In this document: positions 46,803 to 57,689 of the stretch, one piece after another
Position numbering within the stretch: the stretch's first letter is position 1
Layout: the number at the start of each line of letters is the position of its first letter
Source: Laguncularia racemosa
Taxonomy: Eukaryota; Streptophyta; Magnoliopsida; Myrtales; Combretaceae
Direction: 5' to 3'
Length of the DNA: 64,000 nucleotides
Assembly (NCBI GenBank): GCA_037954665.1
Contig: JBBMOL010000082.1
Location: 1,612,001 to 1,676,000, forward strand
The notes under the pieces: generated by a model
Told to the model about the DNA's origin: nothing
Database searches by the model: none
Seen by the model: the letters and a program-made list of their open reading frames with translations, nothing else
Translations under genes and position numbers: made by a program

Positions 46803-47482
46803 CCTTCGTAGAGGGGGTAATCCTTGCAGCACTTCTTTAAGGAATAAGTCTTTAAATTCCTGCAATAAAGATACAACAACACTAGGCACTGTAGAGTTAA
46901 GGTTAGTATTAGAAATATATATATATATCCTTGTACATAAGTACAAGTAACTATTATTTGGCCAGCACTGCACTCTTAACCTCACTTTTTCTTGCCAGAC
47001 TCTCTGCTCTCGATGTTTGAGTGTATTTTCCCTCTTTGCTCATGAGTGTTTGTTTTTCACTCATTTTCTTTCTCTTCACTTTTCTCTCGTGCACTCAAGT
47101 GTTTTTCTCTAAACTCCTTTGCAATCCTCATATGATCTTCACTAGCTTCTCGTGGTTTCTATGGTGTGAGAACTACTTTCCTTTTGTTTAATAAAAAGGA
47201 CTACTGATTCTTGTACCCATCATAGATAATCTTCTTGTCAAATTGCTAGGGTCGCCCTAATAGTATGTAGCTCGCTTGCATAAGTACCACGTCACACATA
47301 ACCTCATCCTTGTAGTTCCTTATGGAAAAGGCTATAAGAACTTGCTTGGTCACCTTGACCTCCCCACATTCATTCAGCCATTGTAATCGACATGGTCTCA
47401 GATGTTTCATAGCTTTCAACTGCATCTTTTCTACTAGTAATGTGCTAGCAACATTAGTGCAGCTGCCACTATTGATTATCAA
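46803..47482 (-). pseudogene. Protease and RT entry (element F)
   Basis: The protease part (47482-47246) has NSGSCTNVASTLLVEK and ILLGRP. The active site is NSG rather than DSG, because the codon before SG reads Asn. A second frame (46985-46803) has FKDLFLKEVLQGLPPLRRID, the usual lead-in to RT in this group. Damage and the G insertion make it non-functional. Confidence 0.7.
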
Positions 47483-47499
47483 GCTACAAACTCTACCCT

Positions 47500-47910
47500 G
47501 CGTATGACACCATGTATGAAAAATATGTTCATGCTGGATCCCCTCACCATCCTCCTAGTGTTGCACACTAAGTACTCTCCTCGTGACATACAACTCGCCA
47601 CTCACAAGTCCCTCAAAGTCAACATCCTCATACTCCTGTGATGGTGACTCCTCCTCCTCTTCAGACTCACACTATCTACATCCCCACCATCACTAATAAT
47701 CATAGCTCTCCGATTTGGACATTGGGATGCAATGTGCCCAAATCCCAAACACCTAAAACATTTGATATCTTTAGTCTTGGAAGGGGTTTTAGTGTCAATG
47801 TTTCCCTTAGGTGCAACAACTAGATTCTTAGCCTTCATGTCTTCCTTAGGCTTTGAATTGGTAGAGTTTCTCTTCTAAGTAGACTTACATGGAGATTTAG
47901 AAGTTGAACT
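47500..47910 (-). pseudogene. gag C-terminus with CCHC knuckle (element F)
   Basis: CFRCLGFGHIASQC (C-x2-C-x4-H-x4-C) is at about 47765-47722 and is followed by PNRRAMI. A Lys/Ser/Thr-rich segment precedes it. The rest of gag is cut off by LTR H. D gag carries an almost identical knuckle (CFKCMGFGHMAAQC). Confidence 0.75.
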
Positions 47911-48436
47911 TGATGTGCCTAAATTAGGGGTTAAGCACATGTAATTGGAACAAATTATAAACCTCAATGCACTTGTTCAATCTTGATTTAAAACTCCAAT
48001 AATTTGTGTAAACCCTAATGGAGAACAATGAAATCGGAATGCTCTAATTTACAAAGTAACAATTCCACAAGGATAAAATCCTTCAAACAACACTAAATAC
48101 AAAAGAGTGCCACGTGAATTATACTCAAAACTGCAAGAACTAATTCAAAGATCCACTTTCTCAACAAAGTGATCCTTAGTTCAAATGAAGCTAAATTAAA
48201 GGTTAAAACCTAAGGGCTAAAACCAATCAATTGTAACAACATGAAATTGATTACAAATGTAATCTAATTCGGTCAATAACAAATCCAATTCAACCCTTGA
48301 TACAACTCACTAGTGATGAAAAGGAAATTACAACAAGGACAATTTGATATTACTCACAAATTAGCCTTGATGCCACTCACCACAACCTCAAATTGGGATT
48401 TGAAATTGATATGAGCAATTTGTGGAATTATGCAAC
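47911..48436 (-). repeat. LTR H (part), minus orientation
   Basis: It starts TGATGTGCCTAA on the plus strand (the reverse of TTAGGCACATCA). It reads backward through the same landmarks as the C and G LTRs until E cuts it at 48436. GAACT (47906-47910) would be its left target duplication; the other side lies beyond the window. Confidence 0.7.
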
Positions 48437-49980
48437 TGATGGACGATCTGACCGTTCTAACAAGTTTAACCCTCTACTCAATCCTAGCTTATGATCAGTT
48501 CTCAGGCAAGTGTACCTATCGACTAGCAGTATAGCATAGGAGTACAGGTATCGATCCCACGAAGACTTATAAGTACTAGTACTAACGATTTTCCTACTAT
48601 TTAACTTCTCACTATTGATGATCTCAACTATCCTAATTATTGCTTAAATCTGAAAGAAACAAATAAAATGAACAAAGTAAATGTATTCAAACACTCCCTT
48701 AATTAATTCAATGATCTAAACATACCCTGCCCAAGATCCACCCCTAATTCTCATGTAACTTTTGTTCAATTCCGAACTGTCCAATGATTAATACCCAATC
48801 TCTGATCTGTGGAGTTTCTTACACTAGATTAGAGTCTTTCTCAAGATCAATAATATCTAATCCTAATTAAGCCAATTAAGATCTCTCTTCAATTAACGTA
48901 ATCAAGATTGCAATAAAATCCTAGGACTCTCAATTGAACTAGACCACAATGACCTCTTTCAATACAGAAAACCTTCTATAACCTATCTCTAGGATTACAA
49001 GAGGTCTTTTTATCCATGCCAGATCCACTCTATTAACGATTTCTCAATCTTAATAACAGAGATATAATTCCATCCTAATACTACGCACATATCAAGACGA
49101 ACAAACTATGATTGCAACATGAATAAACTCAAAGATTAGAATTATTTATTGAACATCAACAATTCTATCGCATGCAATCAGGGGTTTCTCAAGGGAACAG
49201 GTATGAAACAATTAGCCACTCATGAATCTAATAAGAAAAGCAAAACAGAAAATAATTGAGTCCATAAAGAAAATTCAAACACGAAATATCTTGGCTTCAA
49301 ATCCGAAACTATTCTGGCAACAACTTCTCTTCTCTAGGGTTTCTCTTATGCCGCCTCCCTTTTTTTTCTCAATAGGGTTGTTCTATTTATACTTCTTAAG
49401 ACATGGCCGAGCATCTTCAGCTGGAAAGATACGACTGTATCTTTCCTTTTGCAAGTGAATCTCGTCGAGTGAATAACAGTCGCCTGACACGCCTAACAGC
49501 ACGGCCAGATTTCAAACCGTCTCCCTCTGGTCGATAATATGTAACTCCTCAATCTTGCTCAGTGTTTGGCACAGCTAGGAACACAGCTAGGAACACGGCT
49601 AGCAACACGGCTAGAAACACGGCTAGACTATAACCTGTGCCAAGTTCTGGAGCTTTCCACATCTTCGCAGCGTCTGCCACGGCTTCAAGCACACCCTTAT
49701 CACAAGTCGTGCTTCCTTTCCAAGTGACGCTTTCATCTTCAGGTGTGCCCACGGTTCATGACACGGTCGTGGCTTTCCCTGTGTTGTCCATGAGTAACTT
49801 TAACTTGATCTTTTAAGCTTCAATTATGCTCCTTTTGTGATCTTTCTCCTTTTCTTTGGTATTATACCCTGAAACATATATTTATCTGTTAAATACCGAA
49901 TCCGCATTGATTTTATTCAAAAGGCTATACAAATTCATCATTAATGCCCATGATTTACAAGGGTTAATTTACTCTTATCA
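48437..49980 (-). repeat. 3' LTR of element E
   Basis: It is bounded by TGATGGACG and CTCTTATCA, 1544 bp. The left flank is GCAAC. It contains a 12-bp minisatellite (49570-49629) and CACGG-type palindromes (49490-49790). Confidence 0.9.
49570..49629. repeat. 12-bp minisatellite, five copies
   Basis: The unit CAC(A/G)GCTAGGAA is repeated five times with small changes. It is inside the E 3' LTR. The matching part of the 5' LTR is beyond the window. Confidence 0.85.
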
Positions 49981-50020
49981 AATTTTCCCACACTTAAGGT
50001 TTTGCTTGTCCTCAAGCAAA
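49981..50020 (-). other. Terminal polypurine tract and NGGA hairpin (E)
   Basis: On the minus strand, TTTGCTTG-AGGA-CAAGCAAA (50020-50001) is followed by CCTTAAGTGTGGGAAAATT up to the LTR. Confidence 0.85.
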
Positions 50021-50631
50021 CATGGATTAAAAATACCCCTTCGAACCTCTACCATCTCAATCAATCAACTATCATTTATATAAGCTCTTTTAAGTTCATT
50101 TTTCTTAGACTTTTCTCATGACCCTTGTAGCGAGCTTTCAGCCATTGATCCCAAGTTCGTCACCCGAGTCAATAGATGTTATTCCCTAAAAAGGCATCCC
50201 TCAGGCTTAATTACTCGAGTCTATGAGGCCCACTTCTGAACTATTTACATTTTTTTTTTTTAGAAACTTCTTCAAAAAAAGAATCACCAAGTTACAAGTA
50301 TCATTTACTCCTTTACTCCAAGTTATATAGCTTACCTACTGGGCAAAAAGAAGAGCATACTAAATTCACTAGTGACCTTAATCCAGTCTCACTTCCCGAA
50401 AGTAAAGGTTAAATAACAAGTAAGTTTACTTCACTTGGATTTCATCTTGTAATTTTAGCAACGTATCTCTAATACAAAATAAGAGAGTAAAAATTGTTAA
50501 AGATTTTCCACGGGGGTATAAACAAATCTCAGCAGTCCTTGATTGTCAAAAGTCATCATCGATTATACCTTAATTAAGAGGAAATTACATTTTTGATTGC
50601 ACAAACCTTGTATCCTAGTTTCGTTTTCCTA

Positions 50632-50673
50632 GCCCCTTTCCCCACACTTATAATAGACATTGTCCCCAATGTC
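50632..50673 (-). other. Internal purine tract and NGGA hairpin (E)
   Basis: On the minus strand, GACATTG-GGGA-CAATGTC (50673-50656) is followed by TATAAGTGTGGGGAAAGGGG. It is 0.65 kb from the terminal module. Confidence 0.75.
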
Positions 50674-51067
50674 CTCGTGAAATGCAAAAAGGGAAACAAA
50701 GAATAAAAGCAAAAAAGAAAACAAAAGGAAAACGAAAACTTCCCTAAACTCTCTTACAACACGGATCTTTAACGGAAAGTCAAGCGACGCACAAGTAGAG
50801 TCATGAGAACCTCTGCTAAATGTAACAGGTCGGTGTACTTTGAAAGCCTGTATCTCACAACAACAAAAAAACAAAACAAAACAAAAGAAACTCATAATTG
50901 ACTGAAAATAAAGCTAACTATCAAAAGCATTTTCTATTTCAAACATTAGTGGTTGGTCAGTCTTCCATAATCCAACAAATCAGGACAGTAAAAACAAAAG
51001 TAAAATGGCTATTCTACACAATGGGCCAAATCTCCCGGGTTCAACTTCCATCGATCTACTCGCGAGA

Positions 51068-51430
51068 TCAGCTACTGAAGTCATCATCCGATGGCAATGG
51101 TACAGTGCCCGATCGGCGAGGAGAATTAGATCCAATCACCTCAGTATCCTGCTGATTACTCGCTTCGGCAGTAGCAACTGCGGGACTTTCATGTTGTACC
51201 CTGAAAGATGCACCCGAGGATTCTCCAACTTGAAAACCGCGATCATATGCACCACTCCAGTGACGATCTCCTCCAAAAACAACCCGAGTAGCTTGTGATG
51301 CTACATCCTCATCGCTAGAGCCACCACATGGGGGAAGATCTACCCCCAATTTCTTACCAATACGGGATAAACAACTGACCAAATAACTCTTCAAGCCCTT
51401 CACCCGCTTTGACTGCCTGGCTTGTTCACT
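51068..51430 (-). pseudogene. env-like C-terminal part (element E)
   Basis: It encodes a basic-then-acidic tail (KRVKGLKSYLVSCLSRIGKK ... GGSSDEDVAS). It is homologous to the B tail (KGLKKFLIDCFTKLGEK) and continues in frame from the part right of D when the insertion and one CTTAA copy are ignored. Confidence 0.65.
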
Positions 51431-51435
51431 CTTAA

Positions 51436-52432
51436 TGATGGGAAAAATTCTGGCACTGTCAACCTCTTCAGAACCCAATTTGGATGATTGACCAAATTGC
51501 TCATATTTTATCTTATGTCTTTATTTCTAATAAACTTTGAGAATAATCTTACAGGTACAATTATATATCTCCATGGGATGCTAAAATGTCCTACAACTTC
51601 AGTTGGACACAAAACATTTTTCTGGGAAACAATCAAAGGCCCGCTGCGATTGTTCTCTATTCTGAGGCATTGGATCATGAAGATTTATGTTATTTTGTAT
51701 CTTGTAAATGTTTATTGAACTATTTTGGTTTTAGGACACTTTTATTTCTTTGTAACTTTCATTTAGGGTTAGCCACCTTAAAAGTGGCAAACTTGTAATT
51801 TTGAGGACTTTTTAACCCTAGGAGTAGTAAGCATAAATACTTGCTTAAGAGAGGGTTTGAGGGGCTTATTTTTGCAGAACATACACCTCTTTTCACGTGT
51901 GAATTAGGGTTCATACCTTGGTTCCAACTCTTATCAATTTCAATTCCAAGATTTGAAATTGTGGCGAGTGCAACATCTTGAAATTGTGAGTTATATCAAT
52001 TTCATTTTGTTGTGATTTCTTTTCTTCTCTAGTGTGTTGTATCTAGGGTTGATTAGAGATCGTTCTTGGTCAGATTTACATCTTATTGTACACGAATTCT
52101 TGTGATTATTTGAAGTACTTATCATTTGATTTGGATCATCATTGAAAAGTTTCCTTGAAAACGTGAATTTCACCATTTGGAAAAGGAATCTTACTTTACG
52201 GTTTTCTTTGTCAAATTGAGGCTTCATTTGCGTGGATTATATGATATTAGAGTGTTATTAGAAACCATTTCCATTGTGGTATTCAGATTATATCATTAGT
52301 AGAATTGAATTTCATCATTTCAACATTAGGGTTCATTTGAAAAGTGCCATTTTGGGATCCGATTTTGCCTAGACTTGAGATATCTTTTCTTAAGTCTTTT
52401 GGATGTGTTTTAAAGTGTGATTAGGCACATCA
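51436..52432 (+). repeat. 5' LTR of element D
   Basis: TGATGGGAAA ... GGCACATCA. The TATA region (51830-51849) reads CATAAATA and has lost the dyad that the 3' LTR keeps. Confidence 0.95.
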
Positions 52433-52438
52433 TCTTTT

Positions 52439-52450
52439 TGGTATCAGAGC
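52439..52450 (+). other. Primer-binding site, initiator tRNA-Met type (D)
   Basis: TGGTATCAGAGC lies 6 bases after the 5' LTR, identical to the site in C. Confidence 0.9.
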
Positions 52451-53308
52451 TCTTGTTGAGAGAAGGGAATTGGTTGTATTCAATTTCGTGGAAGTGATCA
52501 TCAAATAGGGTTGATCAAGTGAAAACTGAAATTGTGTTGTTGTTGTTGTTTGATATTGCGAAATTGTTTTGGATTGGGAATTGATTTGCTGGTTGTTGGA
52601 GTTGATTTGGGAAGGTTATTATATCACTTTGTGGACACTTATTCACGTGGAAGAGCAGAAGTACAAAGTGAAGTTACTTTAGCAAATTTTTTTGAAATTG
52701 TGAAACTTACCAATTGTTGCCGTGAAGTAGCTTGTGGCGTGAGGAGTTGTGAAGTTTGTTGTTTGAATTCCATTGTGTAATTCTGAATTTGTGAAGTAAA
52801 ATTTGCAGATTACATTAAGTTTGGTTAGTAAGGAATTATTTGAATTCAAATCATATGCAATTAAGTTGTGGGAGTTAATGATTGCTATTTGAATTTGAAT
52901 TCATTGTTACCAATTGAGGAAGGCTTGCAATAAGTGAAGTTATTTGAATTTCAAATTGAAAGTTGCTACCTATAGTGGGATTCGGAATTCATTTTGGGAA
53001 AGCTACTTATTAATCTCTTGTCTTCATTATTTGCCATGGAAGTTGAAGACTACTTGTATTTATTATTCACCTTGTGTGTTGCCGTAGAGTGAACTTGTGG
53101 AAATTAATTTTTGCTGCACCGTGTACTTGTGGCTTGTTGTGGAGAAGAGTATTACACGTGAGTTGCAATTATAAATTGTAACATTAAGTGGGTTTGTTTG
53201 TTTGTCTTTTGTAGTTACTATTGTGTGGAGTTTAAGGAAGTATAGTGGTGGAAGTGTATATCCTTGAATCATATCATTTTGGGGAACAACATACAAGAAT
53301 CTACAAAT
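52451..53308 (+). other. Leader of element D
   Basis: This is about 860 bp between primer site and gag, with no credible frame. Its start resembles the C leader (TTGAGAGAAGGGA, then GGAATTTTGATTTGCTGCTTG-like text). Packaging signals would be expected here but cannot be identified by eye. Confidence 0.5.
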
Positions 53309-54502
53309 ATGTCTAATGATAGTGTGAATGGGGGATTGGGTGAAGAAGCCAATAGCCAAGTTGATGGAGGACATGGTCGTAATGTGGCAGGCAGGAGAAC
53401 TTTGGAGGAACAACTTAAGGAGCTTACTACTATGGTTGCTACACTAGCAACTAGAGTTGACAGGATGACTTTACCACAACCACCAGTGGTAAACCAACCA
53501 GCACCACCTCGAGTAGCTCCACAAAACCCTCATCGAAACAGAGTAGTGGAAGAAAGGGATGACAATTTTGGGGTCAACCTGAATCAAAATAGGGATTTTA
53601 GGCCGCCTCGGGGTTTGGAGTATGTGAAACTACAAATGCCATCCTATGATGGTAAGGGATCAGCAGATGAATACTTAGACTGGGAGGATAAGGTCAAAGG
53701 TCTCTTCAAATGTTATGAGATCGACGACAGTACCAGGGTCAGATTGGCTGCTGTTGAATTTGTAGGGTATGCTGCACTTTGGTGGAAGAATCTAATCATC
53801 AACAAGCGTCGGGATGGAGAGGCTGAGGTTCAGACCTGGAGGGATATGAAGAGGTTGTTAAGGAAAAGGTTCATTCCTGAAAACTACAAACAGGAGCTGT
53901 TTATGCGACTGCAAACTTTGAGGCAGGGGGGCAAAACAGTAGATGATTATGTGTAGGAATTTGAGACCATTATGATTAAGTGTGGGTCTGTTGAACCTCT
54001 GGAACAAACTATAGCACGATTTGTCTCAGGTCTAAAATATGAGATAGCGTGTATTGTTGAGCTACAACGCTACACCACACTTGATGAGGCTATTCAGTTG
54101 GCCTTAAAAGTAGAGAGACAGAGGAGGTCCAATTTCTTTAGGGCTCTTAGCAGTAGGCCCAATACTACTAATAGACCCATCTCAGCCGACAGTCGATCAG
54201 GGGGAGTAAAGGCGGTTGGTGAGGGAGTCAAGATAGTGGACACTACTACCCCAACCATTATCAGAGAAAACTTACCCACTGGGAAGGGTAAAGAGGTCAT
54301 GGCACCAGAAACGAGGCAGACTGTTCCCGAATCTACTAGTGGGAAAGCACGCCAGATTAAATGTTTTAAATGCATGGGATTTGGGCATATGGCTGCACAG
54401 TGTCCAAATAAGAGGGTGATGACTATTATGGAAGACATTGGAGAGGATACTAAGGACGACCATGAACATATTGAGCCTACAGATCTACCAGCAGCATTGT
54501 AG
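53309..54502 (+). pseudogene. gag (element D)
   Basis: The start MSNDSVN is as in C. The gag domain covers residues about 105-260 (YLDWEDKVKGLFKCYEIDD, ALWWKN, YKQELFMRLQTLRQGGKTVD). A CCHC knuckle, CFKCMGFGHMAAQC, is at about 54362-54403. TAG codons at 53954-53956 (after DDYV) and 54500-54502 are the only breaks; the frame then runs on into protease. The first TAG is at the same codon as in C. Confidence 0.85.
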
Positions 54503-55201
54503 GAATATTATGATGATCAGAATGCAAATGCGCCTGAGGAGCATACTGGAGGAAAATATCTATCCCTCAATGTATTACGCAGGATTTTGTCCACATCTCC
54601 TGATATCAGTGATATTCAGAGGGAGAACATATTTCATACCTCTTGCAGAATCAGAGGTAACCTTTGTGTACTCATTATCGATAGTGGTAGTTGCACGAAT
54701 GTTATATCTGCTGCACTAGTAGACAAAATACAACTATCTACTATACCTCATCCTAGTCCTTATCATTTGCATTGGCTGGATAACAGAGGTAGTATGCATG
54801 TTACCCTTAGGGCAAAGGTTCCAGTGAGTGTCGGGCAGAACTATCATGATGAGATCCTTTGTGATATAGTTCCTATGCATGCATTCCATTTGCTGTTGGG
54901 TCGGCCCTGGTTGTATGATCGACGGGTGATACATGATGGGTTTGAAAATACCTACATGTTCAGCATGGGCGAGACACGCATAATCCTATTACCAATGACT
55001 CCATCTGAGGTCCAGAGTTTTCAGAAAGAGGTCAGGCAGCCGTCCACTACCATGGTTAGTCAGGGAAGCAGAACAACAGAGATCCTAGGGTTCAATTCCA
55101 CAACTGATCCTCTAGATTTGAGGGCAAATCTTTTAGAAGCCCGAGGAGATGATGGGAAATATTCTAGCACTGTCAACCTCTTCAGAACCCAATTTGGATG
55201 A
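54503..55201 (+). pseudogene. Protease joined to pol tail (element D)
   Basis: It stays in the gag frame. The aspartic protease has IIDSGSCTNV (active site DSG) and LLGRPWLYDRRVIHDG. After about 100 more residues it reads DPLDLRANLLEARGDD, which resembles the end of integrase in F, and it stops at 55199-55201 inside the 3' LTR. RT, RNase H and integrase are missing between the two segments. Protease looks intact apart from the upstream stops. Confidence 0.85.
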
Positions 55202-56146
55202 TTGACCAAATTGCTCATATTTTATCTTATGTCTTTATTTCTAATAAACTTTGAGAATAATCTTACAGGTAAAATTATATATCTCCATGGGATGCCAAAA
55301 TGTCCTACAACTTCAGTTGGACACAAAACATTTTTCTGGGAAACAATCAAAGGCCCGCTGCGATTGTTCTCTATTCTGAGGCATTGGATCATGAAGATTT
55401 ATGTTATTTTGTATCTTGTAAATGTTTATTGAACTATTTTGGTATTAGGACACTTTTATTTCTTTGTAACTTTCATTTAGGGTTAGCCACCTTAAAAGTG
55501 GCAAACTTGTAATTTTGAGGACTTTTTAACCCTAGGAGTAGCAAGTATAAATACTTGCTTAAGAGAGGGTTTGAGGGGCTTATTTTTGCAGAACATACAC
55601 CTCTTTTCACGTGTGAATTAGGGTTCATACCTTGGTTCCAACTCTTATCAATTTCAATTCCAAGATTTGAAATTGTGGCGAGTGCAACATCTTGAAATTG
55701 TGAGTTATATCAATTTCATTTTGTTGTGATTTCTTTTCTTCTCTAGTATGTTGTATCTAGGGTTGATTAGAGATCGTTCTTGGTCAGATTTACATCTTTT
55801 TGTACACGAATTCTTGTGATTATTTGAAGTACTTGTCATTTGATTTGGATCATCATTGAAAAGTTTCCTTGAAAACGTGAATTTCACCATTTGGAAAAGG
55901 AATCTTACTTTACGGTTTTCTTTGTCAAATTGAGGCTTCATTTGCGTGGATTATATGATATTAGAGTGTTATTAGAAACCATTTCCATTGTGGTATTCAG
56001 ATTATATCATTAGTAGAATTGAATTTCATCATTTCAACATTAGGGTTCATTTGAAAAGTGCCATTTTGGGATCCGATTTTGCCTAGACTTGAGATATCTT
56101 TTCTTAAGTCTTTTGGATGTGTTTTAAAGTGTGATTAGGCACAACA
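55150..56146 (+). repeat. 3' LTR of element D
   Basis: It starts TGATGGGAAA after GAAGCCCGAGGAGA and ends GGCACAACA. An intact dyad TATA box lies at 55540-55559. Confidence 0.95.
55540..55559 (+). promoter_or_regulatory. Dyad TATA box, D 3' LTR
   Basis: AGCAAGTATAAATACTTGCT is identical to the C copies. Confidence 0.7.
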
Positions 56147-56151
56147 CTTAA

Positions 56152-57155
56152 TTTCTTCTAAATTCGCAGTCAATCTCTTTACCGAATCTGCTGGCTCCTG
56201 GTTTTGGCCAGCCTGCTCTTGAACTTGCTCTTGAGCTCGCTCTTGCTCCTCATCCTGCTCCGGTTCTATATCCAGCTCTTGTTGTTCGTCAGATGTGTCC
56301 AGTATGCGAAACCTCCACCTCCGCAAAACACTCTCTGGGAGAGAGGCACTCCTTCCACAACTGTCCCTGGGAACCCGGGTTGGGAAGACACAAAATACGG
56401 GTAATCCAAGAGCCGACAAAAACCTTGTGGTGCCCCAGATCGCACTGTTTTTTCAAACACCAAACAGCTGCTAATCCGACATTAACCTGGGTGCCCGTGA
56501 TCATACTTCACAGCTGGTACAGGTCCGATGCATTCACAACCCCCTAAGAATCACCTCTACCAGTGGTTGAACGGGCCAGAATGTAATGAAGTAACCGCAC
56601 GGCTGCATCCCTTAAATGGCTCCCCTTAGATTTGGAGGGATCATATCTACCATCTGCCATACTATTCCACACTCCATGCTGCAGTAGGCCCCTAGGAAAG
56701 GCATCTGGAAGCTGCAAGAATTCATTGGAGTCGACAAACTCATTGTCGTAAATACCCAGGCACTTGATGAAGTCTCTCATTTCAACACGGTGGTAACTCC
56801 CTTGGCAGTAGAAGGAGACCACGTTATCAAGCTGGGTATGCCGACCGAAACTAAGCTTGAATGTGGCGACGAAATCATAGCTCAGCGAAGAATACACGTC
56901 CTCCTCAATGCTCAGAAGTGCTCTCCAAGCGGGATCATTCAAGAAGTGATCAAATCGTTCCACCAACCCATACCTAGCCAGCACTTCCCAATCAACTACT
57001 ACATTAGGCATGAATACCTTCTTTTCTTGCACTATATCATACTTACCTTTGTCCTCCCTCCGCAAGTTAGGAGGGTAGCGTCGCGTGGTCCTAGAGGAAC
57101 CCCCAGCGGAATGAGGTTGAGCATTATTACGCGCCATGATCTTAGTCCTAGGCAT
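56152..57155 (-). pseudogene. env-like N-terminal part (element E)
   Basis: It starts MPRTKIMARNN (57155). NVVVDWEVLARYGLVERFDHF and SYHRVEMRDFIKCLGIYDNEF align with the B copy. A TAG near 56544 splits the frame, which resumes with MITGTQVNVGLAAVW (56504). A frameshift near 56300 leads to an acidic EQ-rich stretch (EPEQDEEQERAQEQVQEQAG). Element D cuts it at 56151. The family is the Athila ORF downstream of pol; its function is unknown. Confidence 0.65.
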
Positions 57156-57334
57156 CTTGAATATATCACGCTTAAGAAATCTCTAAAGATTGATGGATGA
57201 TGTTCTTCACCTAGTGGAAACAACAGAGAGGAAAGAAAAAGTACGACGATGCAGAGAGAAGGAATGTGGGAATGAGGAGAGAAGTGTAGTGCAAGGTGTT
57301 TTATTTCTGAAAATCGCGAACCCTAAAAGGCTAT

Positions 57335-57640
57335 TGACGACACGGTCTAAAAACTGAGCGTGTTAGAAGCCGTGCCATACACTGCTCTGTATAAAAGAAC
57401 TTGGAAAAATCTTACCTTGTGGCACGGCTTGTGACTTTGCCGTACCTGTGACCGTGCCATCCCCTAGAATGAAACACCTTTCACAAATGCCCGTACACTT
57501 TGGTGTGGCTTAGACCATGTTGTACCCTCTTTGTTAAAATCTTACCTGCAAAACCACCACTCACAAATGTAATGATGATGACAGTAAAAAGGAAAAACTA
57601 ACCTAATAGATGCATGGGTTGCCTCCTAGCCAGCGCTTTT
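57335..57640 (-). other. Palindromes and post-pol motif (element E)
   Basis: 57335-57540 has CACGGC...GCCGTGCC-type inverted repeats similar to B. 57613-57637 has the post-pol motif (AGCGCT and GGAGGCAACCCAT; the stem has one mismatch). Confidence 0.6.
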
Positions 57641-57689
57641 GTTTAATGTCGTTGGCTCAACCTAAGGAATAGAAAAAGGTCAGTTATGG

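Larger units (their letters stand above)
43061..47910 (-). mobile_element. Element F: chromovirus-like gag-pol fragment
   Basis: The minus-strand order is gag with CCHC, protease, RT, RNase H and integrase ending SRTNIFEEGGNDD. This order and these motifs fit Ty3/gypsy chromoviruses; a CRM- or Galadriel-like lineage is my guess. The 3' end, including the LTR, is lost at the junction with A. The gag end is cut by LTR H at 47910, and G sits between protease and RT. Several frameshifts are present. Confidence 0.8.
51436..56146 (+). mobile_element. Element D: gag-protease LTR retrotransposon, young insertion
   Basis: It is flanked by CTTAA at 51431-51435 and 56147-56151. Both LTRs are 997 bp and differ at about eleven positions by eye. 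It has a tRNA-Met primer site, a gag-protease frame and a pol-tail remnant, but no RT, RNase H or integrase. It lies antisense inside the env-like frame of E. It is the youngest dateable insertion in the window and must have moved with enzymes from another element. Confidence 0.95.

Noticed and set aside
49549..49752. Frame with LAVF repeats as a membrane peptide
   Set aside because: It is a translation of the 12-bp minisatellite in an LTR.
51068..51478. 136-codon frame as one gene
   Set aside because: Its first part is the reverse strand of the D LTR; only the part below 51431 belongs to E.
51485..52432. D LTR starting at TGATTGACC (51485)
   Set aside because: The repeat extends 49 bp further left to TGATGGG, and only that start gives equal LTR lengths and the CTTAA duplication.
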